In this document: one piece after another, positions 10,629 through 22,784 of the stretch
Numbering within the stretch: position 1 is the stretch's first letter
How the letters are laid out: the number at the start of each line of letters is the position of its first letter
Assembly: GCA_035236585.1 (NCBI GenBank)
Contig: CP141127.1
Location: forward strand, 47,258,001 to 47,322,000
Source of the DNA: Warburgia ugandensis
Taxonomy: Eukaryota > Streptophyta > Magnoliopsida > Canellales > Canellaceae
Direction: 5' to 3'
DNA: 64,000 bases
Translations under genes and position numbers: made by a program
Notes under the pieces: generated by a model
Database searches by the model: none
What the model was told of the DNA's origin: nothing
Seen by the model: the letters and a program-made list of their open reading frames with translations, nothing else

Positions 10629-13600
10629 TTTATTTTAAGTAAAACCAGTTCTTAGATATACTAAATAATAGTTTAGTGCTTCATGTTTTTACCTTGGATA
10701 CTCATAATTTCATTTGAGGGGTCATAGGGTCGTTCTCCAGGTGGGATGAATGGGTAAAATGATGGGAATGCCCTTGTTCTTCAAATGAGAGTGTTATTAT
10801 TAATTCTAAAACCTTGGGTCTTTCCTTAAAAAAATTATTCTAAATTCAACTCATACTTGGTTAAATTCTGGAAACTATTTAATCTTTAGAAAAATAATTG
10901 TCTGCAACTAGTGTTTAGAATGTTTTTTGAGTTGTTGCACTATACAAATCCAAACCTCTTTTCTCAACCTTCTTAAGTGTCCTGTTGTATATATTGTAAT
11001 TTATTTATCTTAATGTTATAGAATAATTCATTCTATTTTCAATTCATGTTCCACCATTGCCTTGCATATTCATAGTTAAATTTATATTAATTTGATACCC
11101 TACACGTTTAAAGCTTTATGCATGTCATGTTTCCAACTCATTGTATGTTTTTAGCATTTTATGCTTCCAATTTAGTGTATGCATTACATGTATGTTTCTA
11201 GTTTAAAAACATTCTATATTCCAAATTTATACTTTGCTTCTAGTCTAAAATGTTTCAATGTAATGAAAATAGCGTAGTAAGTTTGATTCCTAATTCATAC
11301 TTATAGCATAATATATTCATGTTTCCCATTTCTTTCATGCCATGCCTTGATTCATATCCATTTAGTTAGTTCTTCACTTGTCCCACTTCATAATCTCCCC
11401 ATGTTTGGTTTATCCATAACTTAGGCTAGAAATAAATTATTAGAAAAGATCAAATTCATCCTATTGTTAACCCCCTTACTTCCCTACCTATTTGTAGATA
11501 GGCTAATTTAATCTAAAATGTAGACATCCTATAAAGTACCTAGCTATTATTTTATATAACAATAATACAATAATTTTCAAATTAGGGCATGATAACCCTT
11601 TCTGAAGTCATGAGTACCTAAAAGATACCTACATTTGGTACCATACTTAGAAATTAAAGGGCAAGGGTGAAACCCATCTATGCTTGATCCTTGAGGAAGC
11701 AAGAAGGTCAAATCTAAGCTCATATCTCTTAGAACTCATCAAAACTAGCAAGAGAACATTAAAGTTTATCATCTTAATTTGAAGAGAAAGAGATTTAGAA
11801 GGCTTTTAGGGAGAGGGAGAGATTCATTCTCATTGAGACTTGATGTTAAAATGTGAGGTTATAGTTTGGGGTATCAAAGTAGTTATTTTGGCATACAATT
11901 TAGTTTTGACATAAAAAGGATAAGTAGCATAATCATTGTGCTAGATGTGAGTGTCACTGCATTTGTTTAACACCAGTCAATCTAGCAAGATTGTATTGAC
12001 AAGTGTATTGTGACCCAAATCCTGGCACTATATTGATACTAGTAAGATCGATTTTGTACCAATTTGTCTATTAGGTGCTATTATTAAAAGTTCCTTCTAT
12101 CATAGGTGTTAGTGAGGGAGAAAGAAAGGTGCCAATCAAGCTTTCTAAGGGAAGTGGCATTGGACATTCTCATTTATTTGGTGCCAATTCATTGCTCCAA
12201 GAAGATTGATTGGTGCCACTGGTGGGAGATGAAAATGACCATTGCCATCAAGAGGATAGAAGAGCAACCACCCACTCAAGTGCAAGGGAGAGTGACTGAT
12301 GCCACCTTATGTATTGAGGCATACTAATCGATGCCAACTTGTGGCTTGAGGTAGACTAACCAGTGCCACCTTCTACCTTGAGACAAACCAACAGGTGGTT
12401 GAGAGCAAGCTGACCAATGGTAGTCTGCATACTCAAGGCCTTTGATTTTCTAGCATCACCTTTTCCACTTAAACAAATTATATTAAGAACAAAACCCTTC
12501 ATAGTTCTTCTTTTTACCATCTTCTCCTTTTCTTTAGCTTGACTCTCTAAGAGGCTATGCAGACATATTATTTGGCCTTTCATAGTAATATTCCAAAAAT
12601 TTTCAAAAATCTCGTGAGATGATAAAAAGGTCTTCATTTGTATTTGCTAATAGTTATATTATTCCTCATCAAAGATATGGACTTGAAGATTTATGGGCAT
12701 GATAAATGTTAACTATGATTGTTAAGGGTAAGAGAACCTAACCTTTTGTTATATTAAAATGTGTTGGGGTATTAGAAGTGTGGTTGGCAGATAGCAAGGA
12801 GAAAACAGAGGATAGGGGAATACATTAAAAAGTAAATTATCCTATAAGAGGAGGGATGTCTTTCATTGGGGAAAATTAAGAAAGAAATTTTTCTTAACCA
12901 TAGCATCTATCAATACACCTATTTATAAGTTCCCTAAGCAAACACTAGAACTAAGATATATTCCCTAAATTTATTTCCTTCTAGCAAAAGATTTTTTTCC
13001 TAGATATTACCTTCTACTTAAAATCCAAAAACTTTATTAAATATTTATTTAAAAATAAAAGATCCTCAACTAAGGTGATCAATGCATACAAAAGAGGCAT
13101 CAAAATGTTGAATCTTGAAATACAAGAGAGTGAAGAAAACTTGCAGGTATGATCTTCTCCATATAATGCCTTTATCTAGAGTGACTGAAATTTTTAAAGC
13201 CCAATTTTATCAAAAAACAAAGGTGTAATCTATCCCTATCTTTTAAAACCTCTTTCTAAAATATAAAATGTTGATTTTTTGTCTTCCCAAAAGGAAAAAC
13301 TTGATCACTTCCTTTCCAAAAACATTTATTTTTCTTGAAAGTTGGCCCACATTTGAGCCTATTACCAACCCACAAATTATAAAGAAAATGTTAACCCAAG
13401 ATGAATCAGTCACAACCACACTATGAGTACCACAAACTTAAATAAATACTCAGTAAGATATGTCATAAATACATGAGTAGTTATAATAAGAGTTTTCTAT
13501 CTAAGTGAGACATCTCCTCACATTGTCTACTAAGGTGCAAAATCAAGTCTTATACTCCTTGCCCTTAACCTTTGGATGAAGATATGCAATAATATTGAAG

Positions 13601-14113
13601 GTTGAGTATACATTATAGTCAAAAGATAAACCTGAGCCACAAAAATAAAAAAAATATGGCACCCAACACACATATGTTTTTTAAATTGGTTTATCAATGT
13701 AGTAAAACATAATAACACTTTTACATGAGTCGTTCCATGTAGTGCATATCTCATCCATCCATAGTATATGATCATTTAATCATGTTTCTAAGAGATAACA
13801 AAATCATCACAGACCTTAGTGAAATAATTCTATAAAAATCTCATCATTGGCATGTTTAACCAATAAGAATCATGTCCTCTTTGGCACTTTGGCAAGTGTT
13901 TCTACCAATTAGCGATAATCACTCATCTATCACTCATCCATGGCTATAACAAAAAACATAGCTCCTTAAGAACTAAGCATAAAATAAAAATCTCATAGGA
14001 CTCACTATGCACACGATTAGCTTGTTATATCTTGTGCTTTTTAATATCCTAGAAGGACTTTGACCACATCCTAATGGGGCCTACAAACTATCTCAAAAGG
14101 GTCCCATGAGTAA

Positions 14114-14233
14114 CCTATTGTGGTCTCTTCCACCACAATAGGTTTGGAGACCAAACCCGCTTTACCTGCTAGCATAGTTTCCACTAGGCTTTTAGCTTAT
14201 CAAAACATATGTTGGGCGTCTCATACCCAACAT
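14114..14233. other. Cluster of three hairpins
   Basis: CCTATTGTGGT (14114-14124) pairs with ACCACAATAGG (14132-14142). Overlapping it, GGTTTGG (14141-14147) pairs with CCAAACC (14151-14157). A third hairpin pairs ATGTTGGG (14209-14216) with CCCAACAT (14226-14233). All stems are perfect. The function is unknown. Confidence 0.6.
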
Positions 14234-14519
14234 CTTTAGGTAAAATCAATATACAATTTTTAAAATAATCATATGTAAGCACATCTAGTAATAGATTCAA
14301 CTTATCAATCTATGAAGGATAATACCCATACAAAACCAAAGTAATCCCATGTGTATATATATAATATTAGATCTTATCCAGAGATCTATAAGGTATATAA
14401 TCATAAATTAAATTAGAAATCATTCCATGAAAATCATACTTATTTTGACTTATCGATCTAACATGTCATGCAATGAGGAAACATATTTACTTTTGTTAAA
14501 TGTAAACATTGATTTACAC

Positions 14520-15230
14520 TTAGATCAATGACATAGGAACTATCAAGTTTAACATTGCAGATCATGCGGTAGATACATATACATATATAGATTATGAATC
14601 AATGGTTTAGCATCTAAAAATGTCAATGTTTGAAGCTAGTTTAATGCATAAGATCCAACCATTGAAAGATTAATAAGATAAAAAATTGTTAACTCATAGT
14701 GATCCAAAATAATTAAAGAAACTTATTAATTCAAACATTTAAAATCATGCAAAGAAGTATAGGTCTAAACCATTGATCTTGTAGGATCTTTGGGACATAT
14801 AAAAACCATTCTTTTCAAGTATTAAAATCACATGAAGAACTCCCAAATCAAATATATACAAATTGTTGATTTATCATAGTTCTTAAAGATGTAGAGAAAC
14901 TATCATTTTAAAACTTAAAGTTGCTTGAATAAAATCTAATTAAATGAGATTTAGATCATCAAGTAAATACTTTTATAGGCCCATGACAATCATGAATTTC
15001 AAGTGCTTAAATAGGATAAAAATGCATAGATTAATTAGATCTAAACCATCAACTTAACATAGGTTTAGATTCATAGAAGACTAATGATCTCAAGTGCAAA
15101 AATAGGGTGAATGACACAATGATTTGTTAGATCTAAACTATCAATCTAATGTAGTTTTTGGATTTATAGAAAAAATAAAGATTATTGAGTACTAAAATCA
15201 TGTTAAAAACATATAAATTAATTTGAATTT
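14520..15230. repeat. Degenerate tandem array of about 90 bp
   Basis: Variants of GATCTAAACCATCAAT recur near 14651, 14763, 14948, 15038 and 15130, with spacings close to 90 bases or a multiple. The sequence between them is loosely similar, with phrases such as TCAAGTGCNAAAATAGG. Units are well diverged, so the array is old. Confidence 0.5.
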
Positions 15231-16119
15231 AACCCATTAGTTTCAAAATAAATTTTGGCATATAAACCATGCCCATTTAACATGTATCCAACATTAATTT
15301 ATCTAACTATTATAACCTAATATCACCCATGTGCATTCAATCTAATATGAATTGTTATAATAAACGACAAGATCAAGCCAAACTCACATGCATATAGATC
15401 TAAGCATGTGATTCTGGAGGATGAATAACATGACTCCAAACCATTCAGATCCATGCATAATAACAATATCTGAACGTAAATCCTCACTAATGAGGGATAT
15501 CTAAGTAGTAGGGAAGCATGTGCATATATTCAATACTCTAAGCATTGAACTATAGACAAATCATCTCAACAAACACATGAATTCATGCACATACCCTTTA
15601 TTTGGCACATTTAAATACTAGAAACCATATCAAAGCAAAATCCATAAAAGAAAAAAGACTAGAGTTTACAAGTTTGAAATGAGAAAATGTAGCAGTCCAG
15701 ATCTACCTATCCTAGAGTGGATCTACAACACTTTTTGTAATGTCCTGAGCAATTTACGCTATTGAATTGGACATTCTATAGGAAATGAACTACGTTAAAT
15801 GTTTTACTTTATTTAAAATAGTAAATGAAGGAATTTGTAAGAAAACTTGGTACCATTAGATTCTACTCGAAAAATGGAATCCAACGCCTCAAAGAACGCC
15901 GAAAACGGAGTTCGTATGAAGAAGTTACGGTCGTTTAAAGATTAGGGGCATTTCTATAATTTAAATTAAAAACAAAAAACACAGAAAACGCAGGGGGCCA
16001 TTTTGATAGCAGCACCCCATCTTCTTCTTCCTCTAGATTTCTCTAGAAACCCTAGTTTCTAGAGATTTTTGCCATCGCCAATGGCAGCACCACCATTGGC
16101 AACACCGACATAGCGAGGA

Positions 16120-16127
16120 TATAAAAG
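16120..16127 (+). promoter_or_regulatory. TATA box of element A 5' LTR
   Basis: TATAAAAG lies 384 bases into the LTR, followed by a pyrimidine-rich stretch suitable for initiation. The same site in the 3' LTR is TATAAAAA at 20081-20088. This makes U3 short (about 0.4 kb) and the R-U5 part long (over 2 kb). Confidence 0.6.
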
Positions 16128-16539
16128 GCCCTATCTCCCGCCTGTTCAAATCACGATTTTTCTAGCTATTTTGGGACTGGGGTTTCCAACAAAAATCTGA
16201 AACCCGTCTCTAGCTTTCCCTACACATTCTGCCCAAGCCTGAGTCAAGCTGGCCATTTCCATCTCTCCACCTCCCCTCTTCTTCCTCTGGTCTCATTAGA
16301 AGTTGGGATTTTCTCCCTTCTTCATGGGTTCTGGCGACATAGGGTTTCCAGACGAAAAAGAGGGAGCCGCACCACCCGAATGAGAGTGTCCCTGGCTACC
16401 CAGGTAAGCCCCTCTTTCCCTTTCTCTCCGATTTACTTCCCCCAAGCCAGATCCATGCTGGAATTGGTTTTTCCAGCCAGTTTTCCTAGTCGAAAAATGT
16501 CCCAAGCTGGTTCTAGCTGGCTCTATGTGAACAAGGCGT

Positions 16540-16880
16540 CCCAGGGACGCCATGCTTCACGTGCGCCTGGGACAGGGTCCCTAGGATGGGTTCCAGGGGT
16601 ACAACAGGGCGTACATTGTCCATAGTGCGGCCTTCGGGTGCGCGCGCGCCGTGGGGCACGGGTCCTGACTCGACCGGGATGCACGAGGTGCCCCGGGAGC
16701 TGAGACGTGCCATGCTACACCAAAGGTGCATCCATGCGATGCCATCCAGGATGCGCGTCATAGCGCGTCACTTGAGCATGCATGTGTGCATGCAAAATGT
16801 GATCCCTGGCACGGCCTTTGGGCGCACACACACGTGAGGCGGTCGCAGTTCAAGCAGGATGCACGGGTGTCCTGGGAATT
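16540..16880. other. GC-rich island in element A 5' LTR
   Basis: A strongly GC- and CpG-rich block stands out from AT-rich surroundings just downstream of the predicted 5' splice site. Matching islands lie at 20500-20860, 50700-51330, 56820-57470 and 7180-7660. Low stop density makes several short frames open here. One of them ends at the same stop in four LTRs, but I do not call a gene. Confidence 0.6.
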
Positions 16881-17149
16881 GGGACACGCGGACCTAATGA
16901 GACTACAAAGTTAGGATCAGAGGACAATTTACAGAGTTAACCATTGAATAGTAGATCCACATCATAGGATCTAGCCTGACAATGAATTAGGTAAGGACCC
17001 ATGGACCCTAAAAGGCAAATCTAGCAATTTAATTTCTAAATAGATCTAAATTGATAAGGCCTCCTTGTATCCATTCATATCCAGGAGTTTATAAATGAGA
17101 CCTAGGGTCGGGTTGAGTGATGAAGGACGCAACTCTAGGAGACTTTGAG

Positions 17150-17305
17150 GTAGGTGCTCTATCACTGCTGGACTTTTTAAAAGAACCCATGATGCTTTGA
17201 TGTAGGTGCTCTATCGCTACAAGACTTTTAAAAAGAACCCATAATGTGTTGATGTAGGTGCTCTATTGCTACTAGGCTTTTAAAAAGAGCCCATGATTGT
17301 TTTGA
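17150..17305 (+). repeat. 52-bp tandem repeat, three copies (5' LTR)
   Basis: Three consecutive 52-base units each start GTAGGTGCTCTAT and contain TTTTTAAAAGAACCC or a close variant. Element B and the nested LTR carry one unit only, so the triplication arose in the lineage of element A before it inserted. Both of its LTRs have it. Confidence 0.85.
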
Positions 17306-18258
17306 GAATGCATATTTTAAGTGTAAATTATATGACTTGTTTAGCATGACTTAATTTTATATATGACTTATTTAGCATGACTTAATTTTATACATGAATT
17401 CGGCATGCATATGATAAATACATTATGCATAGACATGTTTTGCAAACGATTGCATAAATTGCATGATTTGTGGTTATTGAGTTTTGAAAAAATTGCATGT
17501 CCTTGAGGGTTACCAAAAGACGTTGGAGTGCCCAAAAGATGCTGGGTAGGGAGTTGTGAGGGCCAGGCAGTTGTGAAGGATCCAAAGAGGACAGGTTTTG
17601 GAAAAGAGGTTTTTGCTTATTCTTGTCTGCATGGTAAGTGTAGCCTTGGCCGATGAGGGTGGGCCAGAGAGAGTTGACAGGCTTCTAGGCTGACAGGGTT
17701 CTACGCTGTCAGACTTCTAGGTAGGGTTATGACTTTAAATACGAGACTAGCATAAGCAAATTTTATGCATTGCATGCATGTTTTGCAACCGATTTCATAA
17801 ATTGCATGATTTACGATGAAGAAAGTGTCATATGCCTCGTGGAGGCTATGACTGAGTGTCCCCAGGTACCCGGGGACCACACGGCGAGGAGGTCGTGGGC
17901 ATAGTGGGCCCTATGTTTTGAGGATTTACTTGCATTGCATATGACATGACATGAGGTTGGTCAACCATACCATATATCCATGAGTTGGATTTAGTTGAGC
18001 ATCTTATGCATATCATTATGTTTATGATATCTATGATACTTTCGACTTGGATTATGCGATTCTTTAAGTCGTCAGTATTCCAATTCGACAATGGTTTTTA
18101 ATATCGATATTGAATATGAGTGTTCAAACATGCACATGTTTTAAAGAGCATATGATTTTAAACGTAGCATGCATTGTAAAACTAGTAGTGATAGACTCCT
18201 ACTAAGTATAGTATATACTCACCCAATCCTTAACATTTTTCAGGACAGCTCCACACAC

Positions 18259-19724
18259 TTGAGTGTTTTTTAAATTTGATGATTTAATAGCTTTAGCATA
18301 ACTTGATGTAGTAGCTATTGAACGAGAACTGCTATTATAAGCTAAGTATGAGGAGGCACTTGAAATATAAAATTTGAGGAATTAAGAAAATCAGTACTTA
18401 TGATGATACCTCTTGACAATACAGACTGCATGGTTGACGATAAAGCCTTGATAAAAGATTGAACAATATATTGACGTAGGGAATGGAAGGAGAAAAGGTG
18501 AGATGGCTAGCACACTATAAGATGAAGATTTAATGTTACGTTGCCTTTAGACAAATAGTTAGTTGTTATGTGCATATACCAAGTACAAAAAATCAATTGA
18601 AGGAATTTCCTAAGGACTAACCCTACTGGATTGAGTATAGAACTTTTGGACTGAAAGGTTATGAAGAAAACCATCAAGCAAAGAAAGGATAAAGAAGACA
18701 ATGACAAAGGATTCAACCATGACCTAGTAAGGGTACTCGGTTATGAATAAAAGACATTTTGCATAAATGGGAACATTGTTGAAAATCCTAATGACAAATT
18801 CATGTGAATAGTGAGATAGGCCTCTGGACAAGAACATTTGATCCATGATGATGAATTAACCATAAAACATTTGACATGAGTTTGCATAAACTCTTCAGGG
18901 AGAAAAGCATTTGATGGCTTCAACATCTATGAAACTTGATGTATAGTTCAGATATCCTAATCATAATATGAGATCGTATTATTGATGGAGGATGCTACTT
19001 GAATTGTTCCATGGTTTTATTTTGAATATAATATGGGTTGAGGACCCAAGTTATAGTAGAAAAGCGACAGATAGGTGAAATTTGATGTTAATTAAGGGTT
19101 TGGCTTTTATCATTAATCTAATTGGAGGACACATGATACCATATTAGCTATTGATGTATCTTGGGGGGAAATATAAAGAAGATAAGAAGCAGAGATAAAC
19201 ACAATAGAAAGAATGTAACTTTTTGTTGGACTCTTACTTATGACACATAACCAACCATTAGAAGGAGATGTGGATGATGAAGAGATCACTAGATGAAAGA
19301 CAAGAAGAAAAAGGGATTAACCTATGATATTCAAAATGAAATAGGAGAAATAAGATCATATGATCTCAAAGAAGTATGGAGTAATTTATACATGAATAAA
19401 GAAGCATGATCCTACGAGGAGACTATACTATACATGATGAGAAAGGTATAGGCATCTAAGGATTTCGAGATAGATGAATTACAGCTAGAAACCGGTATTG
19501 TTAAACTGGCACGTATGGGAGTATGCATTAGAGTACGCAGCTAAAGCGGCCCTTATAGGTAAGGCCATGTAGAAGGAACAATAAAAATGATAAATTGAGG
19601 ATGAGCCTAGATTTGATTCCTAAGGGGGGAATGCATTCACCAAGAAGTTATCTGAGAGACAAAATACCTTGAAGATGATAATTTATGGAATTTCGAGGAT
19701 GAAATTCTTTTAAGGGGGTAATAA
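18259..19724 (+). other. Element A interior remnant, non-coding
   Basis: This stretch corresponds to the reverse complement of element B's interior from about 53267 down to 51799. It has stops in all frames and no gag, protease, reverse transcriptase or integrase motif that I can find. Near its end TTCGAGGATGAAATTCTTTT precedes the polypurine tract. That phrase is typical of the region just after pol in Del/Tekay chromoviruses. Confidence 0.7.
19709..19724 (+). promoter_or_regulatory. Polypurine tract of element A
   Basis: TTTAAGGGGGTAATAA sits directly before the 3' LTR start (TGTAATGCC at 19725). The same tract is on the minus strand of element B next to its 3' LTR. It is the expected primer for plus-strand DNA synthesis. 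Confidence 0.65.
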
Positions 19725-22608
19725 TGTAATGCCCCGAGCAATTTACACTATTGAATTGGACATTCTATAGGAAATGAACAGTGTCAAATGTTTTACTTTA
19801 TTTAAAATAGTAAACGAAGGAATTTGTAAGAAAACTTGGTACATTAGATTCTACTCGAAAAATCGAATCCAACGCCGAAAACAGAGTTCGTATGAAGAAG
19901 TTACGGCTGTTTGAAGATTAGAGGCATTTCTATAATTTAAATTAAAAACGAAAAAGAAAGAAAATGCAGGGGGCCATTTTGATAACGGCACCCCGTCTTC
20001 TTCTTCCTCTAGATTTCTCCAGAAACCCTAGTTTCCAGAGATTTTTACCACCGCCAATGGCAGTACCACCATAGCAAGGCTATAAAAAGCCCTATCTCCC
20101 CCCTCTTCAAATCACAATTTTTTTGGCTATTTTGGGACTGGGGTTTCCGGCAAAAATCGGAAACGCGTCTCTAGATTTCCCTGCACATTTTGGCCAAGCC
20201 CGAGTCAGGCCGGCCATTTCCATCTCTCCACCTCCACTCTTCTTCCTTTGGCCTCATCGGAAGTTGGGGTTTTCCCCCTTCTTAATGGGTTCTGGCGACA
20301 TAAGGTTTTCAAACGGAAAAGAGGGAGTCGCACCACCTGAATGAGGGCGTCCCCGGCTACACAGGTAAGCCCCTCTTTCCCTTTCTCTCTGGTTTACTTC
20401 CCTCAGGCCAGATCCATGCTGGATCTGGTTTTTCCAGCCAGTTTTCCTAGCCGAAAAATGTCCGAAGTCGGTTCCAGCCAGCTCTATGCGAACAAGGTGT
20501 CCCAGGGATGCCATACTTCACGTGCGCTTGGGACAGGGTCCTTGGGATGGGTTCCAGGCATATGATAGTGTGTACACTATCCCTGGTGCGGCCTTCGGGT
20601 GCGCGCACAATGTGGGGCACAGGTCCTAACTCGACCGGGATGCACAGAGTGCCCTGGGAGCTGAGACGCGCCATGCTACACCAAAGGTGCGTCCGTGCGA
20701 TGCCATCCAAGACACGCGTCATAGTGCATCACTTGAGCATGCATGTGAACATGCAAATCGCGGCCCCTGGCATGGCCTTTGGGCACGCACGCACGTGAGG
20801 CGGTTGCGGTTCAAGCAGGATGCATGGGTGTCCTGGGAACTGGGACACGCGGACCTAATGAGACTATAAAGTTAGGATCAGTGGACAATTTACAGAGTTA
20901 ACCATTGAATAGTAGATCCACATCATAGGATCTAGCCTGACAATGAATTAGGCAAGGACCCATGGACCCTAAAAGGCAAATTTAGTGATCTAATTTCTAA
21001 ATAGATCGAAATTGATAAGGACTCCTTGTATCCATTCATATCCAAGAGTTTATAAATGAGACCCAGGGTCAGGTTGTGTGATGAAGTACACGACTCCAGG
21101 AGACTTTGAGGTAGGTGCTCTATCACTACTGGACTTTTTAAAAGAACCCTTGATGTTTTGATGTAGGTGCTCTATTGCTACTAGACTTTTAAAAAGAACC
21201 CATGATGTGTTGATGTAGGTGCTCTATTGCTACTAGGCTTTTAAAAAGAGCCCATGATTGTTTTGAGAATGCATGTTTTAAGTGTAAATTATATGACTTG
21301 TTTAGCATGACTTAATTTTATATATGACTTGTTTATCATGACTTAATTTTATAAATGAATTCAGCATGCATATGATAAATACATTATGCATAGACATGTT
21401 TTGCAAAGGATTACATAAATTACATGATTTGTGGTTATTGAGTTTTGAAAAAATTGCATGTCCTTGAGGGTTACCAAAAGACGCTGGAGTGCCCAAAAGA
21501 CGTCGGGTAGGCAGTTGTGAGCACCAGGCAGTTTTGAGGGACCCTAAGAGGACAGGTTTCGAAAAAGAGGTTTTTGCTTATTCTTGTCTGCATGATAAGT
21601 GTAGCCTTGATCGATGAGGGTGGGCTGATGAGGGCGGGTCGATGAGGGAGGGCCAGAGAGAGCTGACAGGCTTCTATGCTGATAGGCTTCTAGGCTATCA
21701 GGCTTCTAGGCAGGTTTATGACTTTGAATGTGAGACTAGCATAAGCAGATTTTATGCATTGCATGCATGTTTTGCAACCAATTTCATAAATTGCATGATT
21801 TACGACGAAGAAAGTGTCATATGCCCCGTGGAGGCTATGACCGAGTGTCCCGAGGTACCCGGGGACCACATGGCGAGGAGATCGTGGGCATAGTGGGCCC
21901 TATGTTTTGAGGATTTACTTGCATTGCATATGACATGACATGAGGTTGGTCGACCATACCATATATCCATGAATTGGATTCAGTTGAGCATCTTATGCAT
22001 ATCGTTATGTTTATGATATCTATGATACTTTCGACTTGGATTATGCAATTCTTTAAGTCGTCAGTATTCCAATTCGACAATGGTTTTTAATATCGATATT
22101 GAACATGAGTGTTCAAACATGCACATGTTTTAAAGAGCATATGATTTTAAACGTAGCATGTATTGCAAAACTAGTAGTGATAGACTCCTACTAAGTATAG
22201 TATATGCTCACCCAATCCTTAACATTTTTCAGGACAACTCCACACACAGAGTAGAAGACGCCTCAGGAAATGTTAGTGCTACGAGCAAGAAAAATCAAAA
22301 GGAGACAATTATACATGTAAGTAAACACTCTACCCTTTGGACATGTATTTGTATTTAATTACAGTTGGGCTGTGAGCTGTGACTGGATAGACCTAGCAAA
22401 AACATTTATGATTTCTAAAGTTTTTCAAAAACTACTTTGGTTGTTGTGAAAGCAAATGACACTCGGGGTTTTCAAAATCAGTTTAAATGAAAATATTTTC
22501 CACTGCATTGCATGGTTTTTATAAAAATGGTTTTCAAATAGGGATGCATCCCACCTTAGGAATTAGATATTGCATTTAAAAATGCATGGGAAAACCCGGG
22601 TCATCACA
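19725..22608 (+). repeat. Element A 3' LTR
   Basis: This complete 2884-base LTR runs from TGTAATGCC to GTCATCACA. It contains the TATA box (20081-20088), 5' splice site (20365), GC-rich island, 52-bp triplication (21111-21266), AATATCGATATT (22089-22100) and 3' splice site (22232). It then has a terminal ~375-base segment that the 5' LTR has lost. Confidence 0.88.
21111..21266 (+). repeat. 52-bp tandem repeat, three copies (3' LTR)
   Basis: This is the same triplication as at 17150-17305, with unit boundaries conserved and scattered substitutions. Confidence 0.85.
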
Positions 22609-22784
22609 CTTTTCCTTTTCTTCTTCTTCTTCCTTTTTTACACGCACACACACACTCTCTCTCTCTGGCATCATTTTCTTTTTCTTTCTTACAAAACTTA
22701 TGAAATCTCTATATACATATGTCACGAGCCATACTCTTTAGGTGTCTCCCTCTTTTCGCTAATTGACTTGCAAAACCAAAAGAT

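Larger units (their letters stand above)
9169..15735. other. AT-rich region without recognisable gene
   Basis: This is the flank shared by the 1688-9163 insertion (left) and element A (right). No open frame here resembles a known protein; the longest are short, such as 12106-12327 and 12356-12637. It holds related 60-70 base repeats at 10379-10628, a degenerate repeat at 12289-12400, hairpins at 14114-14233 and a degenerate ~90-bp tandem array at 14520-15230. It may itself be an old, decayed retroelement, but I cannot assign it. Confidence 0.55.
16404..18243 (+). other. Predicted intron in the LTR leader of element A
   Basis: The 5' splice site CAG|GTAAGCC begins the intron at 16404. The 3' end is CTTAACATTTTTCAG|GAC with AG at 18242-18243, giving 1840 bases. 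A branch-point-like CTTAAC lies just upstream of the pyrimidine-rich tract. The matching sites in the 3' LTR are at 20365 and 22232. The acceptor is identical in all five family 1 LTRs. The donor keeps GT in all but the 3' LTR of element B. There is no transcript evidence; this is read from splice signals and their conservation. Confidence 0.55.
15736..18258 (+). repeat. Element A 5' LTR, 3' end deleted
   Basis: It aligns along its length with the 3' LTR at 19725-22608. Identity stops after the CCACACAC at 18251-18258. The 3' LTR continues with AGAGTAGAAG while this copy continues with interior sequence, so the break can be placed to within a few bases. Confidence 0.85.
15736..22608 (+). mobile_element. 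Element A: family 1 LTR retroelement, internally deleted
   Basis: The element starts TGTAATGTCC and ends GTCATCACA, flanked by the perfect duplication CTTTT (15731-15735 and 22609-22613). The 5' LTR is present up to 18258 and then jumps directly into interior sequence that corresponds to element B from about 53267 downward. A deletion has thus removed the last ~360 bases of the 5' LTR, the primer binding site and about 2 kb of interior. The remaining interior (18259-19724) has no recognisable gag or pol. By eye, a ~145-base stretch of the two LTRs differs at roughly 14 positions, so the insertion is not recent. Confidence 0.88.

Noticed and set aside
12106-12637. Two open frames of 73 and 93 codons
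   Set aside because: No protein similarity. They partly cover a degenerate repeat (12289-12400).
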